Shown: positions 37,598-47,473, counted from the stretch's first letter. The stretch is DNA of 64,000 bases from Sinorhizobium terangae (GCF_029714365.1 NZ_CP121659.1:3906376-3970375); one strand, 5' to 3'. The notes: generated by a model not told the origin, from the sequence alone. Numbers and translations are program-made.

Positions 37598-38074
37598 TCA
37601 CTTGGATCCGGTGGAGCCGAAGCCGCCGGCGCCGCGCTCTGTCGTGCTGGCCCCGTCCGCCTCGCGGATCGCCACCTGCGTCACCGGTGCGATCACCATC
37701 TGGGCGATGCGCATGCCGCGCTCGATGATGAAGTCCTCTCCGCCGAGATTGATGAGGAGCACCTTCACCTCGCCGCGATAGTCGCTATCGATCGTTCCCG
37801 GCGTGTTGAGGCAGGTGATGCCGTGCTTGAAGGCAAGGCCCGAGCGCGGCCTGACCTGGCCTTCGTAGCCGAGAGGAATCTCGAAGATGAACCCGGTCGG
37901 CACCAAGGCGCGCGCGCCCGGCTTGATCATCGTCGGCTCGCCGGCCGGAACAGCCGCGCGCAAATCCATGCCTGCGGCTCCCGCCGTCTCATAGGCGGGC
38001 AGGTCGAGATCCTGCGCGTGCGGCAGGCGGACAAGGCTGAGAGCGGGGCGGTTTTCGGAGGTGTGCGTGATCAT
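37598..38074 (-). CDS. dut: dUTP diphosphatase
   Basis: Hydrolyses dUTP to dUMP, keeping uracil out of DNA; trimeric. 158 residues. All conserved motifs are visible: AAGMDLRA (1), [12 protein letters not shown] (2), [13 protein letters not shown] (3), [10 protein letters not shown] (4) and the flexible tail [11 protein letters not shown] (5). Start ATG 38072-38074 ([10 protein letters not shown]). In many relatives dut follows coaBC; here they are 15 kb apart with the iol block between. Confidence 0.97.
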   Translation of the reverse strand: MITHTSENRPALSLVRLPHAQDLDLPAYETAGAAGMDLRAAVPAGEPTMIKPGARALVPTGFIFEIPLGYEGQVRPRSGLAFKHGITCLNTPGTIDSDYRGEVKVLLINLGGEDFIIERGMRIAQMVIAPVTQVAIREADGASTTERGAGGFGSTGSK

Positions 38075-38165
38075 TCCGTCATAAGCGTCACGGCCGCCTC
38101 CGCAGTCAATTGCATATTGGCCTGCGAGCCTGTAAAGACGCCGCAACTCACAGGATACTCAGATC

Positions 38166-39749
38166 ATGGCCGAAAGCATTGCCGAGGCGGTTTCCCGCCG
38201 CCGCACATTTGCGATCATTTCGCACCCGGACGCCGGTAAAACGACGCTCACCGAAAAGCTCCTCCTCTTCGGCGGCGCGATTCAGCTCGCAGGCGAAGTC
38301 AAGGCCAAGAAGGATCGCATTCAGACCCGCTCGGACTGGATGAAGATCGAGCGCGAACGCGGCATCTCGGTCGTCACCTCGGTTATGACCTTCGAATATG
38401 ACGACACCGTCTTCAACCTGCTCGACACGCCCGGTCACGAGGACTTTGCAGACGACACCTATCGGACGCTGACGGCCGTGGATGCGGCCGTCATGGTGAT
38501 CGACGCCGCCAAGGGTATCGAGCCGCGCACGCTGAAACTCTTCGAGGTTTGCCGGCTGCGCGACATCCCGATCATCACCTTCGTCAACAAGATGGACCGC
38601 GAGAGCCGCGATCCCTTCGAGATTCTCGACGAAGTCGAGCATAAGCTGGCGCTCGACTGCGCGCCGGTCACCTGGCCGATCGGCCGCTCGAAGACCTTCT
38701 GCGGCACCTATCATCTCGCCACCAACGAGGTGCGCGGCGCCGACACGCAGGAGCGGCTCACCAAGGTCAACGATCCCGAAATGGCTTCGCATCGACTGCC
38801 GGAAAACGAGCGTGACGCCTTCATCGAGGAAACGACGCTGGCGATCGAGGCCTGCAAGTCCTTCGATCACAAGGCTTTTCTCGAAGGCCATCTGACGCCG
38901 GTGTTCTTCGGCTCGGCGCTCAGGAATTTTGGCGTACGCGACCTTATCAATGCGCTCAGCGAATATGCGCCGCCGCCGCGTGCCCAGGTCGCCGACATCC
39001 GCACCGTCGAGGCGACGGACGAGAAGATGACGGCCTTCGTCTTCAAGATCCAGGCGAACATGGATCCGAACCATCGTGACCGCATCGCCTTCGTCCGTGT
39101 CTGCTCCGGCAAGCTCGAGCGCGGCATGAAGGCGCGCCTCTCGCGCACCGGCAAGCAGATGGGGCTGAGCGCGCCGCAGTTCTTCTTCGCCTCGCAGCGC
39201 CAGCTCGCCGACACGGCCTTTGCCGGCGATGTCGTCGGCATCCCGAACCACGGCACGCTTCGCATCGGCGATACGCTGACGGAAGGTGAGCCGCTCGTCT
39301 TCCAGGGCGTCCCCAACTTCGCGCCGGAAATTCTCCGCCGCGTTCGGCTTGAGGACGCGATGAAGGCGAAGAAGCTGAAGGAAGCGCTGCAGCAGATGGC
39401 GGAAGAGGGCGTCGTGCAGCTCTTCTCGCCGGACGACGGCTCGCCGGCGATCGTCGGCGTCGTCGGCGCGCTGCAACTCGACGTTCTGAAGGAGCGCCTG
39501 CAGGCGGAATACGGCCTGCCGGTCTCCTTCGAAATGTCGCGCTTCTCCGTCTGCCGCTGGGTTTCCGCGGATCATCCGGGCGAGCTCGACAAGTTCATCA
39601 CGGCCCGCCGTGGCGACATCGCCCGCGATCTCGATGGCGACCCGGTGTTCATGGCGCAGGATAGCTTCTCGTTGCGCTACGAGGCGGAACGCTATCCTGC
39701 AATCAAGATGGTGGCGATCAAGGAATATCACGTCGCCAAGGCTGCGTGA
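38166..39749 (+). CDS. prfC: Peptide chain release factor 3
   Basis: GTPase that recycles RF1/RF2 from the ribosome. 527 residues, normal length. GTP-binding motifs: SHPDAGKTTLTEKL (G1), RGISVVTSVM (G2), DTPGHEDFADDTYR (G3) and FVNKMDRE (G4). Domains II and III follow with the RF3-specific C-terminus (VSADHPGELDKFITAR). ATG 38166 with GGATACTC upstream. Divergent from dut. Confidence 0.97.
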   Translation: MAESIAEAVSRRRTFAIISHPDAGKTTLTEKLLLFGGAIQLAGEVKAKKDRIQTRSDWMKIERERGISVVTSVMTFEYDDTVFNLLDTPGHEDFADDTYRTLTAVDAAVMVIDAAKGIEPRTLKLFEVCRLRDIPIITFVNKMDRESRDPFEILDEVEHKLALDCAPVTWPIGRSKTFCGTYHLATNEVRGADTQERLTKVNDPEMASHRLPENERDAFIEETTLAIEACKSFDHKAFLEGHLTPVFFGSALRNFGVRDLINALSEYAPPPRAQVADIRTVEATDEKMTAFVFKIQANMDPNHRDRIAFVRVCSGKLERGMKARLSRTGKQMGLSAPQFFFASQRQLADTAFAGDVVGIPNHGTLRIGDTLTEGEPLVFQGVPNFAPEILRRVRLEDAMKAKKLKEALQQMAEEGVVQLFSPDDGSPAIVGVVGALQLDVLKERLQAEYGLPVSFEMSRFSVCRWVSADHPGELDKFITARRGDIARDLDGDPVFMAQDSFSLRYEAERYPAIKMVAIKEYHVAKAA

Positions 39750-39792
39750 TCGATCCACGTGAACATGGTCGCTGGCGCCCGCACAGCGCCGG

Positions 39793-40164
39793 CTACGACG
39801 GCGTCATCCGGAGTGCCAGGATCAGTTGGGCGACACGGATGGTGATCAACACGTAGACGGCCACCAGCAGCAGCTGCAGGGCGACGTGCCGCTTGATTTT
39901 CCCAAGCCGATGAAGCCCGTCTGCGAAGTTCAGGAAGAACAGCGCAATCCCGATCGAAAAGACGATGTAACCGGCGACCGGGATGCTCAAAAGCCCCTTC
40001 ACATTGATGATGTCGGGATTCTCGACGGCATGCAGGCCGGCTGCGATGACCAGGGTCGCGACAACCAGATTGCGGACGTGGCGGAAGATTTCCTCGAGCC
40101 CGCCCCGATCGAGGAGTGCCTGCTTGAGGTTCAGAAGCCATGGCGTGGCGCGTTCGTCGGACAT
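39793..40164 (-). CDS. Small multi-helix membrane protein of unknown function
   Basis: 123 residues with three hydrophobic segments (VVATLVIAAGLHAV, VAGYIVFSIGIALFFLNFA, LQLLLVAVYVLITIRVAQLIL) and charged loops. Resembles small uncharacterised alphaproteobacterial membrane proteins, but I cannot name a family. ATG 40162-40164; weak ribosome site. Convergent with prfC. Confidence 0.75.
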   Translation of the reverse strand: MSDERATPWLLNLKQALLDRGGLEEIFRHVRNLVVATLVIAAGLHAVENPDIINVKGLLSIPVAGYIVFSIGIALFFLNFADGLHRLGKIKRHVALQLLLVAVYVLITIRVAQLILALRMTPS

Positions 40165-40289
40165 CGATGCTGTGGTCTCGCTTTGTGATTTGGCGCGGAT
40201 GATATTGGCCTCGCGTTTGCGTCGTCAAAGAGTTTCGGCCGGTCGCGCGGACATCAGACCCCTTTTGGGGACGCACGTGCGCCACGGCC

Positions 40290-40982
40290 TCAAATATCGA
40301 AGCGCGGGGCCGAGCTGTCCAACACGGCGCTGCGCGGCGTGACGGCCCAGACCGCGGCCACGGCTCCCGCCAGTTCATGGACGAGCCGGCCAACGTCTGT
40401 CGCCGCGCCGGCATGCAGCGCTTCGGCGACGATCAGCACGGCCGTCGTCTCGTCGCCCACCGCCGAATAGCCGCTCTGGCGGTTCGTCCAGCGGCGCGCA
40501 TGGGCTCGCCCTTCCTCGTCCGCGAAGATCACCTCGTGCTGCTCGGGATGTTCGGTTTCGCCGGAAAACGTCGTGTAGATCTCGCTGCCGGAGGCGTAAC
40601 GAACCTCGAGGTGACCAGTCACTCTCGAAAGATCGAAAACCGCGATCGGAATGGCGAATGCAAGCGATACCGCATTGCAAAGGTCGATCAGCGGGTGGAT
40701 CCGCGGTAGGGAGCCATCCTTGCGCAAACGCCGCAGCAGCGCCTCGGAGGCCGAACGGTATTGCGTCGGCTTCAAACCCATGCGCGAGAAGGCGCGTCGC
40801 CAGGCCTGGATCTCCGGAAATTCACCCTCCGAGCTTGCCGCGAGCCGTGCCTTCGCCGCGGCCTCGAAACCAGCGATGTGCGCATCGGCGGAGGCGTCTC
40901 GGTGAATGCCTTCGACATGAAGAATTCCGGCGGAAAGTCCGGGAAAGTCGCTCCAGATGTCGCTTGCATGGCGGAAATACAT
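40290..40982 (-). CDS. B3/B4 tRNA-binding domain protein
   Basis: 230-residue stand-alone version of the B3/B4 domain found in the beta subunit of phenylalanyl-tRNA synthetase. Conserved features include AWRRAFSRMGLKPTQYRSASEALLRRL, PLIDLCNAVSLAFAIPIAVFDL and the end HELAGAVAAVWAV. Such free-standing proteins may act in amino-acid editing or tRNA binding, but this is inference. Start ATG 40980-40982 (MYFRHASDIW). Seventy bases after the DMT transporter stop, same strand. Confidence 0.88.
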   Translation of the reverse strand: MYFRHASDIWSDFPGLSAGILHVEGIHRDASADAHIAGFEAAAKARLAASSEGEFPEIQAWRRAFSRMGLKPTQYRSASEALLRRLRKDGSLPRIHPLIDLCNAVSLAFAIPIAVFDLSRVTGHLEVRYASGSEIYTTFSGETEHPEQHEVIFADEEGRAHARRWTNRQSGYSAVGDETTAVLIVAEALHAGAATDVGRLVHELAGAVAAVWAVTPRSAVLDSSAPRFDI

Positions 40983-41053
40983 GGTTGCTGGCCTCTCTGA
41001 TGTGAACGGCGATTGCAGCGGTGACGGCATTGCAGCCGGGAGGGCACGTTGCC

Positions 41054-41956
41054 TCATCCGGCCTCCGAGCGGTTTCGCTGCGTGCCCGGCAACCGAAGAC
41101 CCAGACTGAGGACGGCGGCGAGTACGCAGGCGATGCCGATCAGCTGATTGGCGGAAATCGGCTCACCAAGTACGATAAAGGCAAGGAGAACGGCTGAAAC
41201 AGGGGCAAGCGCCGTGAACACCGATGCCTCCGTGCCGCTTACGTTGGCTAGTCCTGCATACCAGAGCAGGAAGCCGCCGACTGTCAGTACAAGTGCGTAA
41301 TAGCAGACCGCGGCGATCGAATGCGTGGTTACCGCAACTGCCTGTGGAATTTCGAGCAGGGCGATCGGTGCCGAGACAGCGACGCCCAGTCCGGCCATCA
41401 GCGTCGACAGAGCGAGGGGCGAAATAGCCGTTGTCAGGCGCTTGTTGATGAGAATGAAGAGGCCTTCGCAGATGACGGCGCCAAACACCAGAATGTTGCC
41501 GAGGAGCGAAGGCGCACCACCGCTATTTGCCCGGAAGACGATCGAAAGGACGCCTGCGGCGGCGAGGACGATCGCCAGCAGGATCGCACGATCCGGCCGT
41601 TCGCCGAGAACGACAATGGCAATCGCCGCCGAAACGATGGGCAGCGTACCGATGATGACGCCGGCATCGGCTGCGGGTGTCAGTCGCAGGCCGGAAATCA
41701 GGAGCGTCGTATAACCGACGCTGCCGGCACCCGCCTGGATGAACAGGATGAGCCATTCGCGCCGTTGCAGCCTTGGCCATGGCGTCGCGGTCGCGCGCAT
41801 CAGCATGAGGAAGAGCGGAAAGGCGAGCGCAAAGCGCAAGGCCGTGGCCGTGAACGGCGGCAGTCCGGACGCTATAATCTTGCTCGCGATAACCGTACTG
41901 CCCACGAGTGCCATCGCGAGCGACAAATAGATATAACCCTGAAATTGCTTCGACAT
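41054..41956 (-). CDS. DMT/EamA family transporter
   Basis: 300-residue exporter with ten predicted helices and two EamA halves (YLSLAMALVGSTVIASKIIA; LGNILVFGAVICEGLFILINKRL). ATG 41954-41956. Upstream on the same strand is a frameshifted AraC-type regulator, which often pairs with such exporters; the B3/4 gene lies downstream. Substrate unknown. Confidence 0.9.
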   Translation of the reverse strand: MSKQFQGYIYLSLAMALVGSTVIASKIIASGLPPFTATALRFALAFPLFLMLMRATATPWPRLQRREWLILFIQAGAGSVGYTTLLISGLRLTPAADAGVIIGTLPIVSAAIAIVVLGERPDRAILLAIVLAAAGVLSIVFRANSGGAPSLLGNILVFGAVICEGLFILINKRLTTAISPLALSTLMAGLGVAVSAPIALLEIPQAVAVTTHSIAAVCYYALVLTVGGFLLWYAGLANVSGTEASVFTALAPVSAVLLAFIVLGEPISANQLIGIACVLAAVLSLGLRLPGTQRNRSEAG

Positions 41957-42028
41957 GACTGCAAGCCCCGCGTGAGAGCTGCAGAAAACCCAATCGGCGC
42001 CCGGCGGTCTTGAACGGAATTGCAGGGA

Positions 42029-42834
42029 TCAGCCCAAGGCTGCGACATAGGCGCCCGGCGAAATGCCGTGGGTGCGCACGAAGACGCGCGTCATGTGGCT
42101 CTGGTCGGCGAAGCCACCGGCGATCGCCGCTTCCGCGAGCGGGGTCCCCTCGGCGATCAGCCGCCGGACGATGTCGATCCGCCGCTGAAGGAGATAGGCG
42201 TGGGGCGTGAGACCGGTGGCCTCGCAAATCCCCGCACCAGTTGGAATCGACTGAGGCTGCTTTCGCGCGCCAGATCGGCCAGCGTGATGGAAGCCAACGG
42301 GTCGTCATCGATCAGGCTGCGCGCCGCGGCGATCGATTCCGGCACTTTGCGTGCGCCGCCTGGGACGACCTGCATCGCCTCGGCAAAAAGCATCAGAACG
42401 AGCTCGTCCCAGCGAACGGTGGCGTCACTGGCGTCCGCGGTAGTCGCGATTGCGAAGAGTTCACGGAAACGGGCCGCAATGGCGGCGTTCCGGATGACCG
42501 GGTTGGCGAACTCGCATGTTCGCCGTCCGCTCTCGCTGATATCGCTGACTGCGGCTTCGACGATTGCCGGATCAAGATAGAGCATCCGCCAGGAGCGACC
42601 GGCATCGCCGATCGGCGAGCCGTCATGGACCTCATTAGGGTTGACAGTGATCACGTCGCCGCGCGCGGCCTCCACCGGCCCGCGTCCGCTCAGGGATTTT
42701 TGCGCCCCTTGATGGATAAGACCGATGCCGAACTGATCATGCGTATGGCGCGGAAAGCTGTGGTTTGTGGCCGCCTCGACCGCATTCACGCCGGCGATCC
42801 GGCGAGGCAGCATTCTGAACTGGCGCTTCGTCAT
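42029..42834 (-). pseudogene. AraC family transcriptional regulator with a frameshift
   Basis: The N-terminal cupin-type sensing part (NHSFPRHTHDQFGIGLIHQG, NPNEVHDGSPIGD) and the first half of the DNA-binding domain (ITLADLARESSLSRFQLVRGF) read from ATG 42832-42834. At about 42220 the frame breaks: the second half, ATGLTPHAYLLQRRIDIVRR through GGFADQSHMTRVFVRTHGISPGAY to TGA 42029, is in another frame. The break falls at AGGCC, where AGGGCC would restore GFARATGL, so a one-base G deletion is the simplest cause. The unshifted frame ends at 42157 without a second helix-turn-helix. Confidence 0.85.
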
Positions 42835-42838
42835 GCCT

Positions 42839-43243
42839 CTAGTCCCGCGGTTTGCCAGGCAGCTTGCCGACGTCCCCGATCCAGGGCAGGGCGGACGAGC
42901 ACCAGATCTGCGACCGCGGCGCAAGCGCGCGCCGCTGGTTGATCGTGCCAAGGCGGATGCCGATCTCCTCGGCGTCTTCGTCCGTGCCGGTCGTATAGAT
43001 CGGCGAGCCGCAGTCAGGGCAGAAGAACTGCAGGCGCTTTCGCCCGTTCTCGGCGATTTTCACGTAAAGTTTCGGCTCGGCGCCGGTCAGATGGAAGGAC
43101 GCCCGCGGCGTGCTCGCCGTGACGCGATAGGCCGACCCGGTCAGTTGCTGGCAATCGGTGCAATGGCAAATCGACACCTCGTCCGGGTCGATCTCCGCCT
43201 CATAGGTGATATGGCCGCAATGGCACTGACCATCGATCCGCAT
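42839..43243 (-). CDS. GFA family protein (CENP-V/GFA zinc fold)
   Basis: 134-residue protein of the glutathione-dependent formaldehyde-activating family. Zinc-binding cysteines appear in GQCHCGHITYEAEI, SICHCTDCQ and FCPDCGSPIY. Start ATG 43241-43243 with GAGGAGCGGCCG upstream. Four bases before the AraC start, so co-transcribed. The family name reflects a proposed activity; actual substrate unknown. Confidence 0.93.
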   Translation of the reverse strand: MRIDGQCHCGHITYEAEIDPDEVSICHCTDCQQLTGSAYRVTASTPRASFHLTGAEPKLYVKIAENGRKRLQFFCPDCGSPIYTTGTDEDAEEIGIRLGTINQRRALAPRSQIWCSSALPWIGDVGKLPGKPRD

Positions 43244-43273
43244 CGGCCGCTCCTCGCACGGTTTTCGCTGCTG

Positions 43274-43374
43274 CATGGTTCCTTAAATCGTAGCCGATTT
43301 AAGGATAGAAACATGCAGCAATTCAAACTGCTACAGCGTCCTTTGCGCGTTTGATAAAACGCCCGACGCGGTAG
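43274..43374 (+). repeat. RIME-like intergenic repeat, copy 2
   Basis: First palindrome CCTTAAATCG-TAGC-CGATTTAAGG at 43281-43304; second hairpin has outer arms CTACAGCG (43331-43338) and CGCGGTAG (43367-43374). The inner stem differs from copy 1 (GCGTTT paired with AAACGC) but still pairs. Same orientation as copy 1, about 180-bp gap between the GFA and iolB genes. Confidence 0.82.
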
Positions 43375-43419
43375 AGGGGGTACGATAGACCAGCCGGGAC
43401 AAACGTCCAGAGTGTACCC

Positions 43420-44220
43420 TCAGATGCCGGTGAACAGCCACTCATGTTCCTTGGCGTTATGGAACTTCCAGATCCGCTTCGGTCCCGCCATGACGTTCAA
43501 GTAATAGACATCGTAGCCATGAACGGCGGCGACCGGATGGTAGCCCTTCGGGACGAGGGTCACGTCGCCGTCTTCCACCGCCATCGTTTCGTCGAGCGAG
43601 CGATCGTCCGTGTAGACGCGTTGCATCGCAAATCCTTGCGGCGGGTTGAGGCGATGATAATAGGTTTCCTCGAGATAGCTTTCGGCCGGCAGGTTGTCCT
43701 GATCGTGCTTGTGCGGCGGGTAGGACGAGGTGTGCCCGCCCGGCGTGATCACCTCGACGACGAGCAGCGACTGCGCCGATCCGTCGTCCTCCGGCATGAT
43801 GTTGGTGACATAACGGGTGTTGGTGCCCTTGCCGCGCGTCATCTGCGGGTGCGTGCCGGGACGGATGACCTTGGCCTTGAAGCCCTCGCCACCGGGCGCG
43901 GAGCAGACGGCAAGGTCGAGATCGGTCGTCGCCTCAGCCTCCCACTTGCCGCCCTTCGGCACATAGACGGCGTAGGGCTGGCCCTCGAACGGCGTCATGC
44001 GTTCGCCGAGTTCGCCGAAGTCTTCGCCATCGACGGAAATCTTCGCCTTGCCGCTGACGAGAACGAGGCAGAGCTCCTTCGCACCGGCTTCACCCGCCGT
44101 CCTCTCGCCGGGCTTCAAGCGGTTGAGCGCGAAACCGACATACGTCCAGCCGGCGCTCTCGGGCGTGATCTCCTGCATCAGCCCGGATTGTGCCTTCGGT
44201 TTGACGAGCAGTTTGGACAT
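43420..44220 (-). CDS. iolB: 5-Deoxy-glucuronate isomerase
   Basis: Converts 5-deoxyglucuronate to 2-deoxy-5-keto-gluconate in myo-inositol catabolism; cupin fold, cytosolic. 266 residues. Family features: GGHTSSYPPHKHDQDNLPAESYLEE-type metal-binding cupin region and the end segment PKGYHPVAAVHGYDVYYLNVMAG. Start ATG 44218-44220 (MSKLLVKPKA) with AGGAGACC upstream; the frame continues upstream through a palindromic repeat but is not expected to be translated. Last gene of iolC-D-E-B. Confidence 0.96.
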   Translation of the reverse strand: MSKLLVKPKAQSGLMQEITPESAGWTYVGFALNRLKPGERTAGEAGAKELCLVLVSGKAKISVDGEDFGELGERMTPFEGQPYAVYVPKGGKWEAEATTDLDLAVCSAPGGEGFKAKVIRPGTHPQMTRGKGTNTRYVTNIMPEDDGSAQSLLVVEVITPGGHTSSYPPHKHDQDNLPAESYLEETYYHRLNPPQGFAMQRVYTDDRSLDETMAVEDGDVTLVPKGYHPVAAVHGYDVYYLNVMAGPKRIWKFHNAKEHEWLFTGI

Positions 44221-44266
44221 TTCGACGGTCTCCTGTTTGTTCGATCGGGGCGGCTCGGCGCTTAAG

Positions 44267-44389
44267 CCCCTCTCCTCGGGTTTAACCCGAGGACTAGCCC
44301 TCTCCCCGCCTGCGGGAGGGACTTGAGGGCGCGCGGCATATCCCTTCTCCCGGCTTGCGGGGAGAAGGTGGCGGCAGCCGGATGAGGGG
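44267..44389. repeat. GC-rich palindromic repeat between iolE and iolB
   Basis: Bounded by CCCCTC (44267) and TGAGGGG (44383-44389), with internal hairpins CCTCGGGTTTAACCCGAGG and TTCTCCCGGCTTGCGGGGAGAA. Fills most of the 193-bp iolE-iolB gap. Related to the unit at 45389-45499 in the opposite orientation. Confidence 0.75.
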
Positions 44390-44413
44390 CGGCGTGCCAG
44401 CAGCCGATGGGCT

Positions 44414-45313
44414 TTACTTGTCCAGCCCCGCTTCCTTCGCAAACGCTTTCAGCGATTTTAGCCCGAGCGACTGGTATTCGAACGGATCGCGTACGGCCGA
44501 ATCCTGCTCCGCCTCGATCACCAACCAGCCATTATAGCCGTGTTCGGCTGCGATTTTCAGCACGGGGAGGAAGTCGACGCCGCCTTCCTTGTCACCCGGA
44601 ACGGTAAACACGCCACGGCGCACGCCCTCGAGGAAGGAGAGGCCCTGGCTCTCCACTTCCTTGCGGATCGCCGGACGGACGTTCTTGCAATGGATGTGGC
44701 GGACGCGGTGCATGTATTTCTTCGCGACTTCCGCCGGATCGGAGCCGCCGAACCAAGCGTGGCCGGTGTCGAGCAAGAGCTTCGTGGCCGGGCCGGTATG
44801 CTGCATCAAGAGATCGATCTCCTCGCCGGTCTGGACGATCGTGCCCATGTGATGGTGATAGACGAGATCGATGCCCTGGTCGGCGCAATACTGCGCGATC
44901 GCCTCAAGGTCGGCGCCGAACTTCTTCCACTGATCGGCCGGCAGCACCGGCTTGTCGTTGGCGACGGATTTGGAATCATCGCCGTGAATGGCATTGGAGG
45001 TTTCGCAGACGATCGCCACCTTGCAGCCATTGTGTTTCAGGAGATCGAGATGCGGCTGGATCGCCTTCTTCTCGGCTTCGACGTCATGCGTCAGCAGATT
45101 GGTGGAGTGCCAGCCGGAAACGAAGACGAGGTCATAAGAGGCGAGCTTCTGCTTCAGCGCCTCCGGGTCGGACGGCATCTTGTGGCCCTTCTCGATGCCG
45201 TCGAAGCCGATCTTCTGGCAGTCGGAAAGGCAGTCGTCGAGCGTCAAATGCGCGCCGATCGAATGATCGTCGTCATTGCTCCAGGCAATCGGGTTGGTTC
45301 CGTAGCGGATCAT
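44414..45313 (-). CDS. iolE: myo-Inosose-2 dehydratase
   Basis: Dehydrates 2-keto-myo-inositol to 3D-trihydroxycyclohexane-1,2-dione, the second step of inositol breakdown. 299 residues of the xylose-isomerase-like TIM-barrel type. Typical elements: [13 protein letters not shown] at the N-terminus, [20 protein letters not shown] and [16 protein letters not shown] with metal-binding acids and histidines. ATG start with GAAGAGAC upstream. Between iolD (239-bp gap with repeat) and iolB (193-bp gap with repeat). Confidence 0.96.
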   Translation of the reverse strand: MIRYGTNPIAWSNDDDHSIGAHLTLDDCLSDCQKIGFDGIEKGHKMPSDPEALKQKLASYDLVFVSGWHSTNLLTHDVEAEKKAIQPHLDLLKHNGCKVAIVCETSNAIHGDDSKSVANDKPVLPADQWKKFGADLEAIAQYCADQGIDLVYHHHMGTIVQTGEEIDLLMQHTGPATKLLLDTGHAWFGGSDPAEVAKKYMHRVRHIHCKNVRPAIRKEVESQGLSFLEGVRRGVFTVPGDKEGGVDFLPVLKIAAEHGYNGWLVIEAEQDSAVRDPFEYQSLGLKSLKAFAKEAGLDK

Positions 45314-45388
45314 GTCTCTTCACTTTCTGATGCACCACGCGCTTGGGGCGGATGGTCGCTGTTCTATTTACGCAAAGGGCACATAATG

Positions 45389-45499
45389 CCCCTCATCCGC
45401 CCTGCCGGGCACCTTCTCCCCGCTTGCGGGGAGAAGGGATATGCCGCGCCCTCTCAAGTCCCCTCTCCCCGCCTGCGGGGAGAGGGTTAGGGTGAGGGG
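45389..45499. repeat. GC-rich palindromic repeat between iolD and iolE
   Basis: A 111-bp unit bounded by CCCCTCA (45389-45395) and TGAGGGG (45493-45499). Internal hairpins TTCTCCCCGCTTGCGGGGAGAA and CTCTCCCCGCCTGCGGGGAGAG. Same length and layout as 50492-50602. Confidence 0.85.
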
Positions 45500-45552
45500 C
45501 CATTGGACGTAGAGCGGCGCCCGCGCAAAACCGCGAGCGCCATTCGTGGCGA

Positions 45553-47406
45553 TCAGCCGAAGCGCTGCGATTGGAGCGCCTTCTCATACCCGTCGCGGGC
45601 TGCCTTCACCTGCTCGCGATCCGAAACCTCCGGAACCGCGACATCCCACCAATGGCCGCCGGCTTCCGTGGTGATCAGCGGGTCAGTATCAATGACGATG
45701 ACGGTAGTGCGCGGTTCTTCCGCCGTTTCGGCGAGTGCGGCCTCAAGCTCCGGAATCGAGCCGACCTTGCGGGTGACGGCGCCCATCGCCGCGGCATGCG
45801 CGGCAAAATCGATGCCCGGCAGCATCACGTGATGCGTGTCCTTCAACAGGTTGTTGAAGTTCGCGCCGCCCGTTTCCATCTGCAGCCGGTTGATGCAGCC
45901 ATAGCCGGCATTGTCGAGGAGCACGATGGTGATCTTGGCGCCGAGCATGATCGAGGAGGCGATCTCGGAGTTCAGCATCATGTAGCTGCCGTCGCCGACC
46001 ATGACGACCACGTCGCTGTCGGGCTTGGCGAGCTTGACGCCGAGGCCACCGGCCACTTCATAGCCCATGGTCGAGAAGCCGTATTCCATATGGTAGCCGC
46101 CGGGCTCTTCCGCTTGCCACAGCTTGTGCAGTTCGCCAGGGAGCCCGCCGGCAGCGCAGACGAGCGTCGTCTTCTTGCCGCCGCGGGCACGCTGGACGGC
46201 GCCGATCACCTGGGCATCGGAGGGAAGCGCCGCATTAGTCGTGGCCGTCGACTTGTCGGCCGCGGCCAGCCATTCGGCCTTGCCGGCCTTCGCCTTCTCG
46301 GTCCAGGCGCTGTCGGCCTTGTAACCGCCAAGGCCGCCGGAGATCCGGTTGAGGCCGGCCCGCGCATCGGAAATCAGCGGCAGGCCATTGTGCTTGCCGG
46401 CATCAAAAGGCTGGACGTTGAGGCCGATGATCTTCAGCCCTTCGTTCTTGAAGAGCGCCCAGGACCCGGTGGTGAAATCCTGAAGCCGCGAGCCGACGGC
46501 GAGTACAACGTCGGCTTCCTCAGCAAGCCTGTTGGAGGCGGAGGTGCCCGTCACGCCGACCGAGCCCATGTTGAGCGGATGCGAATGCGGCAGCGAGGAC
46601 TTTCCGGCCTGGGTCTCGACGACCGGAATGCCATGCTTTTCGGCAAAGTCGGCCAGTTCCGCGCTTGCTTCCGAATAAAGCACGCCGCCGCCGGCGATGA
46701 TGATCGGTTTCTTGGCTGACTTGAGCAACGCGATCGCCGCGGCGAGCTCGTCGAGATCGGGCTCGATCCGCCGGGGGACCCACACCTTCTCGTCGAAAAA
46801 GGATTCCGGATAGTCGTAGGCCTCCGCCTGGACGTCCTGGCAGAGCGAGAGTGTGACCGGGCCGCAATCGGCCGGGTCGGTCAGAACCTGCATGGCGCGA
46901 CGCAGCGCAGGGATGATCTGTTCCGGCCGGGTGATGCGGTCGAAATAGCGCGAGACGGGGCGGAAACAGTCATTTGCCGAGATCGTGCCGTCGCCGAAGC
47001 TTTCCACCTGCTGTAGCACCGGATCGGGCCGGCGGTTGGCGAAGACATCGCCGGGCAGAAGAAGAACCGGCAGCCGGTTGACATGGGCAAGCGCCGCCGA
47101 CGTGACCATGTTCAGCGCACCCGGGCCGATTGAGGTCGTGCAGGCCATGAAGCGGCGGCGGAAGCTCGCCTTGGCAAATGCGATCGCCGCATTCGCCATG
47201 CCCTGCTCGTTCTGCCCGCGGTAGGTCGGCAATGTTTCGCGCACGGCGTAAAGCGCCTCGCCGACTCCGGCGACGTTGCCGTGGCCGAAGATCGCGAAGA
47301 CACCGCCGAAGATCGGCACGCGCTCGCCGTCGATGATCGTCATCTGCTTGGTCAGGAACCGCGCCACGGCCTGGGCCATGGTGAGGCGCACGGTTTTCTG
47401 GCTCAT
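45553..47406 (-). CDS. iolD: 3D-(3,5/4)-trihydroxycyclohexane-1,2-dione acylhydrolase
   Basis: Thiamine diphosphate-dependent ring-opening enzyme of inositol catabolism, 617 residues. ThDP-enzyme layout: N-terminal Pyr domain (GVFAIFGHGNVAGVGEAL), central domain (IIIAGGGVLYSEASAELADF) and C-terminal PP domain with VVVMVGDGSYMMLNSEIAS and the downstream asparagines for the Mg site. Start ATG 47404-47406 (MSQKTVRLTM) with GGAGGAAACAG upstream. 67 bp after iolC. Confidence 0.97.
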   Translation of the reverse strand: MSQKTVRLTMAQAVARFLTKQMTIIDGERVPIFGGVFAIFGHGNVAGVGEALYAVRETLPTYRGQNEQGMANAAIAFAKASFRRRFMACTTSIGPGALNMVTSAALAHVNRLPVLLLPGDVFANRRPDPVLQQVESFGDGTISANDCFRPVSRYFDRITRPEQIIPALRRAMQVLTDPADCGPVTLSLCQDVQAEAYDYPESFFDEKVWVPRRIEPDLDELAAAIALLKSAKKPIIIAGGGVLYSEASAELADFAEKHGIPVVETQAGKSSLPHSHPLNMGSVGVTGTSASNRLAEEADVVLAVGSRLQDFTTGSWALFKNEGLKIIGLNVQPFDAGKHNGLPLISDARAGLNRISGGLGGYKADSAWTEKAKAGKAEWLAAADKSTATTNAALPSDAQVIGAVQRARGGKKTTLVCAAGGLPGELHKLWQAEEPGGYHMEYGFSTMGYEVAGGLGVKLAKPDSDVVVMVGDGSYMMLNSEIASSIMLGAKITIVLLDNAGYGCINRLQMETGGANFNNLLKDTHHVMLPGIDFAAHAAAMGAVTRKVGSIPELEAALAETAEEPRTTVIVIDTDPLITTEAGGHWWDVAVPEVSDREQVKAARDGYEKALQSQRFG

Positions 47407-47473
47407 TTTCTGTTTCCTCCTCGCGGGCGAAGTTTCTGCTTCGCCCTTCCGCTGCATCGTCGCCGGAGCGATA

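Noticed and set aside
38148..39758. 536-codon open frame opposite prfC
   Set aside because: Complete antisense shadow of prfC with composition following the opposite codons.
44221..44442. 74-residue N-terminal extension of iolB
   Set aside because: It runs back through an intergenic repeat and, unlike the three in-frame cases, a good ATG with ribosome site exists after the repeat.
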